Of a stretch of 64,000 nucleotides of DNA, positions 9,033 through 18,537 are shown in pieces. Both the position numbers and the translations under genes were made by a program. Under the pieces are notes generated by a model that saw nothing but the letters and a program-made list of their open reading frames with translations, was not told the origin of the DNA and made no database searches. The stretch is from Afipia carboxidovorans OM5. GTDB taxonomy: Bacteria; Pseudomonadota; Alphaproteobacteria; Rhizobiales; Xanthobacteraceae. Location: assembly GCF_000218565.1 (NCBI RefSeq), contig NC_015684.1:2170001-2234000 (forward strand), given 5' to 3'. Numbering within the stretch: the first letter of the stretch is position 1; each line of letters starts with the position of its first letter.

Positions 9033-10832
9033 ATGAGCGAGCAACTCCCCGACGCCCCGACGACGAAGCCCTTCGACGCTGACGCCTTTGCCTTCAATGT
9101 CGCCCGCGCCATGGAAAGCGGCGGCAAGGCCCTCGCGGCCTTCCTGAAACCGCGCGAGAGCGGCGACATCAACAATCGCGCACCGGGCGAGATGGGCGAG
9201 GTCATCAAGACCTTCGCCGAGGTCGCGGAGTATTGGCTCGCGGATGCCGAGCGCGCCGGCGACATGCAGATGCGGCTCGGCAAATCCTATCTCGAACTGT
9301 GGGGGCAATTTTCCCGCAGGCTCGCTGGCGCCGAGGAAGAGCCGGCGATTACGCCAGCCCCAAAAGACAAGCGCTTTCAGGACCCGGAATGGAAATCGAA
9401 TCACTTCTTCGATTTCATCCTGCAGCTTTATCTGCTCACCACGAAATGGGCGAACGAACTCGTCGAGGATGCTGAGGGCCTCGACCCGCATACCCGCAAG
9501 AAGGCAGAGTTCTACGTTCAGGTGCTCACCAATGCCTTTGCACCGTCGAACTTCGTGCTGACCAACCCGGAAGTGTTGCGGGAAACCATTGCAAGCAGCG
9601 GCGACAATCTATTCCGCGGCATGCGAATGCTCGCCGAGGACATCGAGGCCGGCGGCGGCACGCTGAAGATCCGGCAATCGGGCGGCACATTCGAAATCGG
9701 CAAGGATCTCGCGCGGACGCCCGGCAAGGTGATCTTTCAGAACGAGGTGATGCAGCTCATCCAGTATGAGCCTGCAACCGAGCAGGTGTTGCGCACGCCG
9801 GTGCTGATCGTGCCACCGTGGATCAACAAGTACTACATCCTCGATCTCACGCCACAGAAGTCGATGATCAAGTGGCTGGTCGAGCAGGGGCTCACCGTGT
9901 TCGTGATCTCCTGGATCAACCCGGACCGATCGCTCGGCGGCAAGACCTTCGAGGACTACATGCGGGAGGGCCCACTCGCCGCAATGGACGTGATCGAGAA
10001 AGCGACCGGCGAGATGAAGGTCCATGCCATCGGCTATTGCATCGGCGGCACCCTGCTCGCCTCGACGCTCGCCTGGCTTGCGGAGAAGCGGCGGGTGCGC
10101 ACCGCATCCGCGACCTTCATGGCGGCGCAGGTCGACTTCACCCATGCCGGCGACCTCATGGTCTATATCGACGAGAGTCAGTTGGCCGCGCTCGACCGCG
10201 ACATGCAGCAGACCGGTGTCCTGCACGGTACGCGCATGGCGATGGCCTTCAACATGCTGCGCTCAAACGACCTGATCTGGCCCTACGTCATTTCCAATTA
10301 CCTGAAGGGCAAGGAGCCTTCGAGCTTCGACCTTCTGTTCTGGAATTCCGACGCGACGCGCATGCCGGCCGCGAACCATTCGTTCTATTTGCGCAACTGC
10401 TATCTGGAAAACCGGCTGTCGGCCGGCACCATGGTGCTCGACAATACCCGGCTCGATTTGTCGAAGATCAAGACGCCGATCTACAATCTCGCGACGAAGG
10501 ACGATCATATCGCCCCGGCGCAATCAGTGCTGTACGGCTCGCAGTTCTTCGGCGGCCCGGTCCGCTTCGTGCTCAGCGGCTCGGGCCACATCGCCGGCGT
10601 CGTCAATCCACCCGCCTCCGGCAAGTATCAGTACTGGACCAATGACAGGATCGACACCGAGACGGTCGACGACTGGCTCAAGGGCGCGACCGAACATTCG
10701 GGATCGTGGTGGCCAGACTGGCGCGCCTGGATCGAAAGCCTGGACGCGGAAACCGCGCCGGCCCGCGTCCCTGGTGAGTCCCTTCCCGTCCTCGAAGATG
10801 CGCCCGGCAGCTACGTCCGCATGCGGATCTGA
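9033..10832 (+). CDS. phaC: Class I poly(3-hydroxyalkanoate) synthase
   Basis: Polymerises (R)-3-hydroxyacyl-CoA into PHA at the granule surface. 599 residues from this start, the usual class I length. The lipase-like box reads GYCIGG with the catalytic cysteine at about residue 336; the catalytic aspartate lies in TKDDHIAP (about 491) and the general-base histidine in GSGHIAGVVNP (about 519). A start at 8925 is also open, but the 36 extra residues are not PHA-synthase-like, while the protein from 9033 (MSEQLPDAP) begins as expected. No phasin, phaA or phaB is adjacent; the next gene is a MAPEG protein. Confidence 0.95.
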   Translation: MSEQLPDAPTTKPFDADAFAFNVARAMESGGKALAAFLKPRESGDINNRAPGEMGEVIKTFAEVAEYWLADAERAGDMQMRLGKSYLELWGQFSRRLAGAEEEPAITPAPKDKRFQDPEWKSNHFFDFILQLYLLTTKWANELVEDAEGLDPHTRKKAEFYVQVLTNAFAPSNFVLTNPEVLRETIASSGDNLFRGMRMLAEDIEAGGGTLKIRQSGGTFEIGKDLARTPGKVIFQNEVMQLIQYEPATEQVLRTPVLIVPPWINKYYILDLTPQKSMIKWLVEQGLTVFVISWINPDRSLGGKTFEDYMREGPLAAMDVIEKATGEMKVHAIGYCIGGTLLASTLAWLAEKRRVRTASATFMAAQVDFTHAGDLMVYIDESQLAALDRDMQQTGVLHGTRMAMAFNMLRSNDLIWPYVISNYLKGKEPSSFDLLFWNSDATRMPAANHSFYLRNCYLENRLSAGTMVLDNTRLDLSKIKTPIYNLATKDDHIAPAQSVLYGSQFFGGPVRFVLSGSGHIAGVVNPPASGKYQYWTNDRIDTETVDDWLKGATEHSGSWWPDWRAWIESLDAETAPARVPGESLPVLEDAPGSYVRMRI

Positions 10833-10938
10833 CCATCCCGCCGATCACCCTCACCTGTCGTTTAGTTGCCCGGCCCAGCCGCTCAGCTAGGATCGGCGCC
10901 GGCGGAGACCCTCCGCAACGGCAGGAAAGGATGAAGCG

Positions 10939-11337
10939 ATGACGCGCGAGCTGTTCTGGCTGACACTGACGGTGATTTTGACCGGCCTGTTGTGGGTCCC
11001 CTACATCATCAACCGCTGCCAGATACGCGGCCTCGGCGGCGCGATGGCCAACCCCGCACGCAACGACAAGCCACACGCCGAATGGGCGAACCGCCTGATC
11101 TTCGCCCACGACAACGCAGTCGAAAATCTGGCGATCTTCGCGCCGCTGGTGCTGATCCTGAACGCGATCGATTATTCGAGCAAATGGACGGTGCTCGCCT
11201 GTGCAGTCTATTTCTGGTCGCGGCTTGCCCACGCCATCATCTACGCGCTCGGCGTGCCGGTGCTGCGGACGCTGACCTTCGTGGTCGGCTTCCTTGCGCA
11301 GGCGGTTCTCGCGCTCGCGATCTTCCGCATCTTCTGA
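10939..11337 (+). CDS. MAPEG family integral membrane protein
   Basis: 132 residues, almost entirely four hydrophobic helices (about residues 5-25, 52-72, 78-95 and 105-130). The pattern RGLGGAMANPARN, then HANAVEN-like AHDNAVENLAIFAPLVL, is that of bacterial MAPEG proteins (membrane-associated proteins in eicosanoid and glutathione metabolism). The physiological substrate in bacteria is generally unknown. It begins 106 nt after phaC on the same strand and ends just before a strong terminator. A ribosome-binding site (GGAAAGG) precedes the ATG. Confidence 0.85.
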   Translation: MTRELFWLTLTVILTGLLWVPYIINRCQIRGLGGAMANPARNDKPHAEWANRLIFAHDNAVENLAIFAPLVLILNAIDYSSKWTVLACAVYFWSRLAHAIIYALGVPVLRTLTFVVGFLAQAVLALAIFRIF

Positions 11338-11343
11338 GAATAA

Positions 11344-11369
11344 AAAAGAGCCGCTTAAGCGGCTCTTTT
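11344..11369. terminator. Bidirectional Rho-independent terminator
   Basis: A perfect 26-bp palindrome, AAAAGAGCCGCTT followed by its reverse complement. It gives a stem with an A-run on one side and a T-run on the other, so it can terminate both the MAPEG transcript and the convergent argC transcript. Confidence 0.9.
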
Positions 11370-11373
11370 CACA

Positions 11374-12432
11374 TCACGACGATAGTGCCGGCTGGTCGAG
11401 ACCGAGTGTCTCGGCAAAGCCGAGCATGACATTCATGTTCTGCACCGCCTGCCCCGACGCGCCCTTGGTGAGGTTGTCGAGGGTCGAGACGATGATCGCG
11501 CGGCCCGGCTTGCGATCCTCGGCCACGCCGATGAACGTCATGTTCGAGCCGCGCACATGGCGGGAATTCGGTGTCTTGCCGAACGGCAGCACGTAGACGA
11601 ACGGGTCCTTCTCGTACTGCTTGGACAGCGTCTCATGAAGGTCTCGCGCGGTCTTGCCGCGCCGACCGCGCACATAGATCGTCGAATAGATGCCGCGGTT
11701 CATTGGCGTGAGGTGCGGCGTGAACGTCACCAGTACGTCCTTGCCAGCCGCCTTGGAGAACTCCTGATCGAGCTCAGACATATGGCGATGGTGACCAACG
11801 CCATAGGCGTGAAAGCCCTCCGAGACTTCCGAGAACAGCATCTCTTCCTTGGCCGAGCGCCCGGCTCCGGTCATGCCGGACTTCGCGTCGATCACGATCT
11901 CGTCGCTCTCGATCGCCTTGGCCTTGAGAAGCGGAATGAGCGGCAACTGCGCACAGGTCGTATAGCAGCCGGGGTTGGCGACGAGCCGCGCCTTCTTCAC
12001 GTCGCGCCGATAAATCTCAGTAAGGCCGTAGACCGCCTCCTGCTGGAGATCGAGCGCGTGATGCTCGTGCCCGTACCACTTCGCATAGACGGCAGGGTCC
12101 TGCAGGCGGAAGTCGGCGGACAGGTCCACCACTTTCGTCTCCGGTGCCTTGGAGAGCAGATCTTTCAGGACCGTCTGCGTCGTCGCGTGCGGAAGTGCGC
12201 AGAACACGAGGTCGAGCTTCGCCGCCGCCCAATCGACGCTGTCGATCGAGACGAGCTGCGGCAGATCATAGGGTGCGAATTGCGGAAACACGTCGCCCAT
12301 CTTGTGCCCGGCGCGACGGTCGGCCGTCAGAAGGACGATTTCGACACGCGGGTGGCGCAGCAGGAGGCGCACGAGCTCCGCACCGGTGTAACCGGAAGCA
12401 CCGAGAATGCCGATCTTCTTCTTTTCAGCCAT
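11374..12432 (-). CDS. argC: N-acetyl-gamma-glutamyl-phosphate reductase
   Basis: NADPH-dependent step of arginine synthesis giving N-acetylglutamate semialdehyde. From the chosen start the protein is 352 residues and begins MAEKKKIGILGASGYTGAEL, the NADP-binding loop expected at the very N-terminus. The open frame extends 21 codons upstream, but that extension has no family resemblance. The catalytic cysteine is in LVANPGCYTTC, and GAGRSAKEEML and FTPHLTPMNRGIYST follow. It is convergent with the MAPEG gene and shares its terminator. Confidence 0.95.
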   Translation of the reverse strand: MAEKKKIGILGASGYTGAELVRLLLRHPRVEIVLLTADRRAGHKMGDVFPQFAPYDLPQLVSIDSVDWAAAKLDLVFCALPHATTQTVLKDLLSKAPETKVVDLSADFRLQDPAVYAKWYGHEHHALDLQQEAVYGLTEIYRRDVKKARLVANPGCYTTCAQLPLIPLLKAKAIESDEIVIDAKSGMTGAGRSAKEEMLFSEVSEGFHAYGVGHHRHMSELDQEFSKAAGKDVLVTFTPHLTPMNRGIYSTIYVRGRRGKTARDLHETLSKQYEKDPFVYVLPFGKTPNSRHVRGSNMTFIGVAEDRKPGRAIIVSTLDNLTKGASGQAVQNMNVMLGFAETLGLDQPALSS

Positions 12433-12677
12433 GACGATAGTCCTTATCCGACAGTGCGCGGGAAAGGCGGTACGGCGATTTGAGGAAAGAGACAAGACGC
12501 CGCGAACATTTCCTGCGGCATGAGGATCAACAAACGCGACCCGCCGCTAGATTGCGAAGCGGCGACGACGGATGGTTCTGGTGGCAACGTTGATCATGGC
12601 CGCGCATATAAAACCCCCGTGGTACAGGGTCAAGTGGGCGCCCGCCCTTCGCCGGATCCGGCAGGCGCGCCTGCCGC

Positions 12678-13214
12678 TCAGATCATCGCAAAGAACCAGG
12701 CGGCAATGCGCGAGAGCGCATCCCCGAACAGGAGCAGCGTCGCCGACCAGACGAAGGCGGACGAGAAGTTCGCAATCTGGAAATGCCAATACGGCATCTC
12801 GAAGATACCGGCGACTAGCGGCACGGCGGCGCGCAGCGGCCCGAAGAACCTGCCGATGAAAATTCCCGGCACGCCCCATTTGCTGACGAACCGCTCGGCG
12901 CGCGGCAGCATCTCCGGATAGCGCGACAGCGGCCACATCCGCTTGACGCTGCCTTTGAAGGTATAGCCGAACCAATATGACAGCCAGTCACCAAGCGCCG
13001 CCCCGAGCGCGGCCGCGACCCAGACCGGCCAGAATTTGATGTCGCTTGCGCCGACCATCGCGCCGATACCGATCAGCGCGCTCCAGGCGGGAATGACGAG
13101 AGAAACGAAGGCGAGCGATTCACCGAATGCCAGCGCGCCGACGATCGGCGCAGCCCAGACCTGATGTTCGCGGACGAATTCGACGACGTCCCGAACCATC
13201 GCTTCCAGTGCCAT
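12678..13214 (-). CDS. DedA family membrane protein (SNARE-associated/VTT domain)
   Basis: 178 residues with several hydrophobic helices and the DedA signatures GESLAFVSLVIPAW, GALGDWLSYWFGY and FIGRFFGPLRAAVPLVAG. The last contains the conserved arginines of the family (GRFxPxxR). DedA proteins reside in the inner membrane and are implicated in proton-dependent transport and undecaprenyl-phosphate or phospholipid flipping. The gene follows parE's upstream region divergently (180 nt between start codons) and is followed by about 245 nt without a gene before argC. Confidence 0.9.
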   Translation of the reverse strand: MALEAMVRDVVEFVREHQVWAAPIVGALAFGESLAFVSLVIPAWSALIGIGAMVGASDIKFWPVWVAAALGAALGDWLSYWFGYTFKGSVKRMWPLSRYPEMLPRAERFVSKWGVPGIFIGRFFGPLRAAVPLVAGIFEMPYWHFQIANFSSAFVWSATLLLFGDALSRIAAWFFAMI

Positions 13215-13394
13215 TCACGTCCCTCTTTCGCGCGCCCCGCGCCAATGGATATAGCTGGGGCCCGACACCGGGGACCTCTGCCCTATGCGGCGCACCTCTG
13301 CCTAGATGAGGGTTGCCCGCCACATTGTCACGTCCTTCATGTCATAGTGCGTATCAATGATTCGTGCCCCTGCACGCCATCCAACTTGTCACCA

Positions 13395-15464
13395 ATGTCG
13401 AAGCCTCTGAAAAAAAACGAAAAATCTTCATCCTCCGCGAAACCTGACAGTGATCTGTTTGGCTCGGGCGGCCGCGCGCCGCGCGGCTCCGCCGCACCCC
13501 CCGCGCGCACAACGAGTGCTGAGGGCGGTTACACCGCAGCCGATATCGAAGTCTTGGAAGGGCTGGAACCGGTCCGTCGCCGGCCCGGAATGTACATCGG
13601 TGGAACCGATGAGAAGGCGCTTCACCATCTCTTTGCAGAGGTGATCGACAACTCGATGGACGAAGCGCTCGCTGGCCATGCGAGCTTCATCGAGGTTTCG
13701 CTCGGCGCGGACGGCTATCTCACCGTCGTCGACAACGGTCGCGGCATTCCGGTCGATCCGCATCCAAAGTTCAAGAACAAGTCGGCACTCGAAATCATCA
13801 TGTGCACGCTCCACGCGGGCGGCAAGTTCGACTCCAAGGTCTACGAGACCTCGGGGGGCCTGCACGGCGTCGGTGTGTCGGTGGTGAACGCACTCTCCTC
13901 CGAACTCATCGTCGAGGTCGCGCGCAATCAGAAGCTTTATCGGATGACTTTCGAGCGCGGCAAGCCGAAGGGCAAGCTCGAGGAGCTTGGCAAGGTCCAT
14001 AACCGCCGTGGCACGTCGGTGCGCTTCAAGCCCGACACGGAGATCTTCGGCAACAAGGCGGTCTTCAAGCCACAGCGCCTATTCCAGATGGCACGCTCGA
14101 AAGCCTATCTGTTCGGTGGCGTCGAAATCCGCTGGCGCTGCGCACCCGAACTTCTCAAGGGCCTCGACAGCGTGCCGGCTGAGGACACGTTCCACTTCCC
14201 CGGCGGCCTGAAGGATTATCTCGCCGCCGCCGTTCATGCCGACACGCTGGTGCATCCCGACATTTTCGCCGGCAAGACAGGTCGCAACGGCGCGCATGGC
14301 GCCTGCGAATGGGCGGTGGCATGGACCGCCGACGCCGACGGCTTCATGTCGTCCTACACCAACACCGTGCCGACGCCCGACGGCGGCACGCATGAAACCG
14401 GCATGCGCAGCGCACTGCTGCGTGGCATTCGCGATCACGCCGAGCGCACCGGCCAAGGCAAGAAAGCCTCCTCCATCACCTCGGAAGACGTGATGGTCGG
14501 CGCGGCCGTGATGCTGTCGGTATTCGTGCGCGAGCCGGAATTTCAGGGACAGACCAAGGACCGCCTCGCGACCGCCGAAGCGCAGCGCATCGTCGAGCAG
14601 GCGGTGAAGGACCCGTTCGACCACTGGCTGTCCGGCAATCCGACGCAGGCCAACAAGCTTCTCGAATTCATCATCGAGCGCGCCGATGAGCGGCTGCGCC
14701 GTCGCGCCGAGAAGGAAATCTCGCGCAAGACCGCGGTGAAGAAGCTGCGCCTGCCGGGCAAGCTCGCCGACTGCACCAACACAGCAGCCGAAGGCTCGGA
14801 GCTCTTCATCGTCGAGGGCGATTCCGCAGGCGGCAGCGCCAAGCAGGCGCGTGATCGCAAAACGCAGGCCATCCTGCCGTTGCGCGGCAAGATCCTCAAC
14901 GTCGCCTCGGCCACGCGCGACAAGATGGCTGCCAACGCACAGCTCTCCGATCTGATCCAGGCGATCGGCGCCGGCACCGGTGCGAACTATCGCGAAGAGG
15001 ATTTGCGCTATTCGCGCATCATCATCATGACCGACGCCGACGTCGACGGCGCGCACATCGCATCGCTGCTCATCACCTTCTTCTACCGGCAGATGCCGAA
15101 ACTAATCGACAACGGACACCTTTATCTCGCCGTGCCGCCGCTCTATCGCCTGACGCACGGCAGCAAGACGCTCTACGCACGCGATGAAGCGCATCGCGAT
15201 GAACTTCTGAAAAAGGAATTCCACGCCAACGCCAAGGTCGAGATCGGCCGATTTAAAGGCCTTGGCGAGATGATGCCCAATCAGCTCAAGGAAACGACGA
15301 TGGCGCCCGCCAAGCGCACGCTCTTGCGCGTCGTGCTTGCCACCGAAGAGCGCGACAGCACCGCCAAATCGGTGGAGCGGCTGATGGGCAGCAAGGCTGA
15401 AGCACGCTTCGAGTTCATCACCGAACGTGCAGAGTTCGCGCCAGAAGAACTGCTCGACGTCTAA
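13395..15464 (+). CDS. parE: DNA topoisomerase IV subunit B
   Basis: ATPase subunit of the decatenating type IIA topoisomerase. 689 residues from this start. A low-complexity N-terminal tail precedes the GHKL ATPase domain (RRRPGMYIGGTD, EVIDNSMDEALAG, GRGIPVDPHP, GGLHGVGVSVVNALS), then the transducer and the Toprim domain (VEGDSAGGSAKQARDRKTQA, MTDADVDGAHI). The QTK-type lysine is in QTKDRLA. The frame is open 77 codons further upstream, but that stretch is not topoisomerase-like. The 3' end overlaps the convergent monooxygenase gene by 4 nt. GyrB is excluded as a first choice by the short C-terminal part and ParE-like order. Confidence 0.93.
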   Translation: MSKPLKKNEKSSSSAKPDSDLFGSGGRAPRGSAAPPARTTSAEGGYTAADIEVLEGLEPVRRRPGMYIGGTDEKALHHLFAEVIDNSMDEALAGHASFIEVSLGADGYLTVVDNGRGIPVDPHPKFKNKSALEIIMCTLHAGGKFDSKVYETSGGLHGVGVSVVNALSSELIVEVARNQKLYRMTFERGKPKGKLEELGKVHNRRGTSVRFKPDTEIFGNKAVFKPQRLFQMARSKAYLFGGVEIRWRCAPELLKGLDSVPAEDTFHFPGGLKDYLAAAVHADTLVHPDIFAGKTGRNGAHGACEWAVAWTADADGFMSSYTNTVPTPDGGTHETGMRSALLRGIRDHAERTGQGKKASSITSEDVMVGAAVMLSVFVREPEFQGQTKDRLATAEAQRIVEQAVKDPFDHWLSGNPTQANKLLEFIIERADERLRRRAEKEISRKTAVKKLRLPGKLADCTNTAAEGSELFIVEGDSAGGSAKQARDRKTQAILPLRGKILNVASATRDKMAANAQLSDLIQAIGAGTGANYREEDLRYSRIIIMTDADVDGAHIASLLITFFYRQMPKLIDNGHLYLAVPPLYRLTHGSKTLYARDEAHRDELLKKEFHANAKVEIGRFKGLGEMMPNQLKETTMAPAKRTLLRVVLATEERDSTAKSVERLMGSKAEARFEFITERAEFAPEELLDV

Positions 15465-16741
15465 TCAGAAACCGACGACGCGGGCGCTCTTTCCGGCGAG
15501 TGAACATGCTCAGGCCGGACGCCGATGCCGACGCCACGCGCAATGAGTCTCTGAAGCCAGGGTGAACGGCCGATGATCCGCATCATCAAAGGCGGCGAGA
15601 AATCCTGCTCGGAGATGGCGCGATCAATCAACCGGTTCTGCACCATCACCTGAACCGCCTGCGTCACCTTCACCGGGAACGAGCGTCGCGCCTGCACACT
15701 GTTGAGATCGTCGAGCGATGGACCACTGGCGCCGAACTTATCGTGCAACAGGTTCGCCGCGGCGACCGCATCCTGCACGGCAAGATTAACGCCGACACCG
15801 CCGACCGGCGACATCGCATGCGCGGCATCGCCGATGCATAGAAAACCGTTCCGAGCCCACTGGGTCAGGCGATCGATCCTCACCGACAGAAGCTTGACGT
15901 CGTCCCAACTCCTGACGTCGCCGACGCTCTCGCGCAGGATCGGCGCGAGGCGCACGATATTCCCACGAAACGCATCGAGCCCTTTCGCCTTCACCGCCTC
16001 ATAGCCGTTCTTGGCGATCACATAGGCACACTGCCAGTAATCGCCGCGGTCGAGCATCACCATCATCTGGCCGGCCTGAATGCGGGCGAAGACACTCCCG
16101 CCAGCCCGCTCGGCCTTGCCTGCCTTGAACCAGAGCACGTCCATCGGCGCGCCGATGTTCTCGACCGTCATCCCGGCCTGCTCGCGCATGCGCGAATGCC
16201 GCCCGTCGCAAGCAACCGTAAGGTCAGCCGTAAGGCGCAGATCGCCCTGCGGCGTCCGCGCGACGACACCACTCACGCGATCGCCATCAAACAGCAGGTC
16301 AGTCGCCTCAGCATTCTTGCGCACCTCAAGCGCGGGATAGCGCCGGCCCTGCGTGTCGATGAAATTCAGAAAATCCCATTGCGGCATGAAGGCGATGAAC
16401 GGGCAACGCGTCTCGATCCGCGTCAGGTCCGCCATGCGGATAGACGTTGTCCCAACCTGCGCTTCGAGCTGCCTCACCTCGTCATGCGGGACCTTGAGAA
16501 AGTCATCCAGCAGCCCGAGTTCGTCCATCACCTCCAGCGTCGACGGATGCACGGTGTCACCGCGAAAATCGCGGAAGAAATCGGCATGTTTCTCCAAAAC
16601 GAGGGTTTTGATGCCGGCGCGGCCGAGGAGATAGCCGAGCATCATCCCGGCCGGGCCGCCGCCTACGACGCAGCACTGCACATGCTGTTCGGTTACAGGG
16701 GATGATAGCCCTTCGGACACTTGGGGAAGTTCCTCGCTCAT
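15461..16741 (-). CDS. FAD-dependent monooxygenase (PheA/TfdB / UbiH-like hydroxylase)
   Basis: 426 residues. The dinucleotide loop VVGGGPAGMMLGYLLGRAG lies near residue 25, the DG motif is ACDGRHSRMRE, and the GD motif that closes the FAD site is CIGDAAHAMSPVGGVGVNLAVQDA. This is the group A flavoprotein hydroxylase pattern used on aromatic compounds or ubiquinone precursors; the substrate cannot be read from the sequence. It is monocistronic as far as can be seen and convergent with parE, sharing 4 nt of coding sequence (both stop codons lie within CTAA). Confidence 0.9.
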   Translation of the reverse strand: MSEELPQVSEGLSSPVTEQHVQCCVVGGGPAGMMLGYLLGRAGIKTLVLEKHADFFRDFRGDTVHPSTLEVMDELGLLDDFLKVPHDEVRQLEAQVGTTSIRMADLTRIETRCPFIAFMPQWDFLNFIDTQGRRYPALEVRKNAEATDLLFDGDRVSGVVARTPQGDLRLTADLTVACDGRHSRMREQAGMTVENIGAPMDVLWFKAGKAERAGGSVFARIQAGQMMVMLDRGDYWQCAYVIAKNGYEAVKAKGLDAFRGNIVRLAPILRESVGDVRSWDDVKLLSVRIDRLTQWARNGFLCIGDAAHAMSPVGGVGVNLAVQDAVAAANLLHDKFGASGPSLDDLNSVQARRSFPVKVTQAVQVMVQNRLIDRAISEQDFSPPLMMRIIGRSPWLQRLIARGVGIGVRPEHVHSPERAPASSVSD

Positions 16742-16850
16742 AGCCTGGTTTCTCCCTCAGGAACCGGTCATCCCGGACAACGCAAGAGGCGCCAGAATGG
16801 CCCAAAAACAATAAATATTAAGGGTTTCAGGCTGTTTCCCGCCAAATTTA

Positions 16851-16878
16851 TTGACTTTGAACGATTCCCCCCTATGTT
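16851..16878 (+). promoter_or_regulatory. Candidate sigma-70-type promoter of the DEAD-box helicase gene
   Basis: TTGACT at 16851-16856, a 16-nt spacer, then TATGTT at 16873-16878, in an AT-rich patch of an otherwise GC-rich region. Transcription would begin near 16885 and leave a leader of about 140 nt before the helicase ATG. Confidence 0.5.
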
Positions 16879-17025
16879 CCGGGCATGCGGCCAGAGTCGA
16901 AAACGCGACCTGATTTGCCGCTTGTCCGCGAGACGATCATCCCCGTGCATGACTGCATGCCGTTCCGGGGTTGAGCGCGGCAGTATCCCCGAGAAGTCCG
17001 AACGGCGATCTCGTGTAGAGGCTCA

Positions 17026-18435
17026 ATGTCCTTTTCTCATCTCGGCCTTTCCGAAAAGGTCCTCGCTGCGGTTGCCGCCACCGGCTACACCACCCCCACC
17101 CCCATTCAAGAACAAGCTATTCCCCACGTCCTCGCCCGGCGCGACGTTCTCGGCATCGCCCAGACCGGCACCGGCAAGACGGCGGCGTTCGTGCTGCCGA
17201 TGCTGACGATGCTGGAAAAGGGCCGCGCCCGCGCCCGCATGCCCCGCACGCTCATTCTCGAGCCCACGCGCGAACTCGCCGCACAGGTGCAGGAGAACAT
17301 CGATCACTATTGCGCCGGCCAGAAACTCAACATCGCGCTCCTGATCGGCGGCATGTCGTTCGGCGACCAGGATGCCAAGCTGATGCGCGGCGTCGATATC
17401 CTGATCGCGACGCCGGGCCGCCTGCTCGACCATACCGAGCGCGGCAAGCTGTTGCTGACCGGCGTCGAAATGCTGGTGATCGACGAAGCCGACCGCATGC
17501 TCGACATGGGCTTCATCCCGGACATCGAGCGCATCTGCAAGCTCGTCCCGTTCACCCGCCAGACCCTGTTCTTCACCGCGACGATGCCGCCGGAAATCCG
17601 CCGCATCACCGAGACCTTCCTGCACAATCCCGAGAAGGTCGAGATTTCGCGCCCCGCTTCGACCGCAACCACGGTCACCCAGTCCCAGATCGGCATCGGC
17701 AGCGACGCGCATGCAAAGCGCGAACTCCTTCGCCAGCTTCTGCGCGATGCCAAGGATTTGAAGAACGCCATCATCTTCTGCAACCGCAAGCGCGACGTCG
17801 CGATCCTGCACAAGTCGCTGCAGAAGCACGGCTTCGGCGCCGCCGCGCTGCACGGCGACATGGACCAGAGCGCGCGCATGACTGCGCTCGATCAGTTCCG
17901 CAAAGGTGAGTTGCCGCTTCTTGTCGCTTCCGACGTTGCCGCCCGCGGCCTCGACATTCCGGAAGTGAGCCACGTCTTCAACTTCGACGTCCCCTATCAT
18001 CCCGACGACTACGTTCACCGCATCGGCCGCACCGGCCGCGCCGGCCGGCTCGGCACCGCGATCTCGATCGTATCGCCCACCGACCAGAAATCGATCCTCG
18101 CGATCGAGAAGCTGATCGGCCAGTCGATCCCGCACGCGGAAGGCAGTGCCCCGTCGTCAGCCTCATCGCACGAGGATGGTGAACAGGCGAGCGAGTCCCG
18201 CTCCGCTCCGCGCAAATCACGGCGCGGCGGCCAGCGTACGCGGCAGCGCGAGAAGACCGCTTCCAAGCCTGCCAATGGTTCGCCGCGGCCCGCTGCCAAG
18301 GCACCTGCGGCGCAGCCTCCCTCGCTCGGACGCATCCCCATGGCTGCTGCAGTGCAAGATCATCAGTCGGAGCCAGCCGATCACTCGCACCTTCCGGCAT
18401 TTCTGCTCCGCCCTATCCGCGCCCGCGCAAGATAA
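17026..18435 (+). CDS. rhlE: DEAD-box ATP-dependent RNA helicase, RhlE-like
   Basis: 469-residue RNA-unwinding enzyme. Motifs appear in order: Q-motif TPTPIQEQAIP, Walker A AQTGTGKT, Ia PTRELA, TPGRLLD, DEAD box VIDEADRMLDMGF, FTATMPPE in the SAT position (here TAT), and motifs V/VI ARGLDIPEV and HRIGRTGRAG. After residue 370 the protein has a disordered Arg/Ser/Ala-rich tail, typical of RhlE-type helicases that bind structured RNA. RNase E is encoded later in the window and such helicases are common degradosome partners. A promoter and a leader of about 140 nt precede it. The paralogue name (RhlE versus other DEAD members) is less certain than the class. Confidence 0.93.
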   Translation: MSFSHLGLSEKVLAAVAATGYTTPTPIQEQAIPHVLARRDVLGIAQTGTGKTAAFVLPMLTMLEKGRARARMPRTLILEPTRELAAQVQENIDHYCAGQKLNIALLIGGMSFGDQDAKLMRGVDILIATPGRLLDHTERGKLLLTGVEMLVIDEADRMLDMGFIPDIERICKLVPFTRQTLFFTATMPPEIRRITETFLHNPEKVEISRPASTATTVTQSQIGIGSDAHAKRELLRQLLRDAKDLKNAIIFCNRKRDVAILHKSLQKHGFGAAALHGDMDQSARMTALDQFRKGELPLLVASDVAARGLDIPEVSHVFNFDVPYHPDDYVHRIGRTGRAGRLGTAISIVSPTDQKSILAIEKLIGQSIPHAEGSAPSSASSHEDGEQASESRSAPRKSRRGGQRTRQREKTASKPANGSPRPAAKAPAAQPPSLGRIPMAAAVQDHQSEPADHSHLPAFLLRPIRARAR

Positions 18436-18440
18436 GTTAC

Positions 18441-18458
18441 GAGGCGTGTTTACGCCTC
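18441..18458 (+). terminator. Weak terminator-like hairpin after the helicase gene
   Basis: GAGGCGT, loop GTTT, ACGCCTC, starting 6 nt after the helicase stop. Only a short CCTT follows, so termination may be partial and the cyclase gene 80 nt further on could receive read-through. Confidence 0.4.
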
Positions 18459-18537
18459 CTTCACGAACGTCCCCTATCGTGCCGGCATTCTTTTATGACT
18501 TTGCCGGCTGCAGAAAGCTGCCGAGGGATGCGGACGC

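Noticed and set aside
13164..13394. N-terminal extension of parE by 77 codons
   Set aside because: The extension is not topoisomerase-like and would run across the likely promoter region; ParE from 13395 has the normal length.
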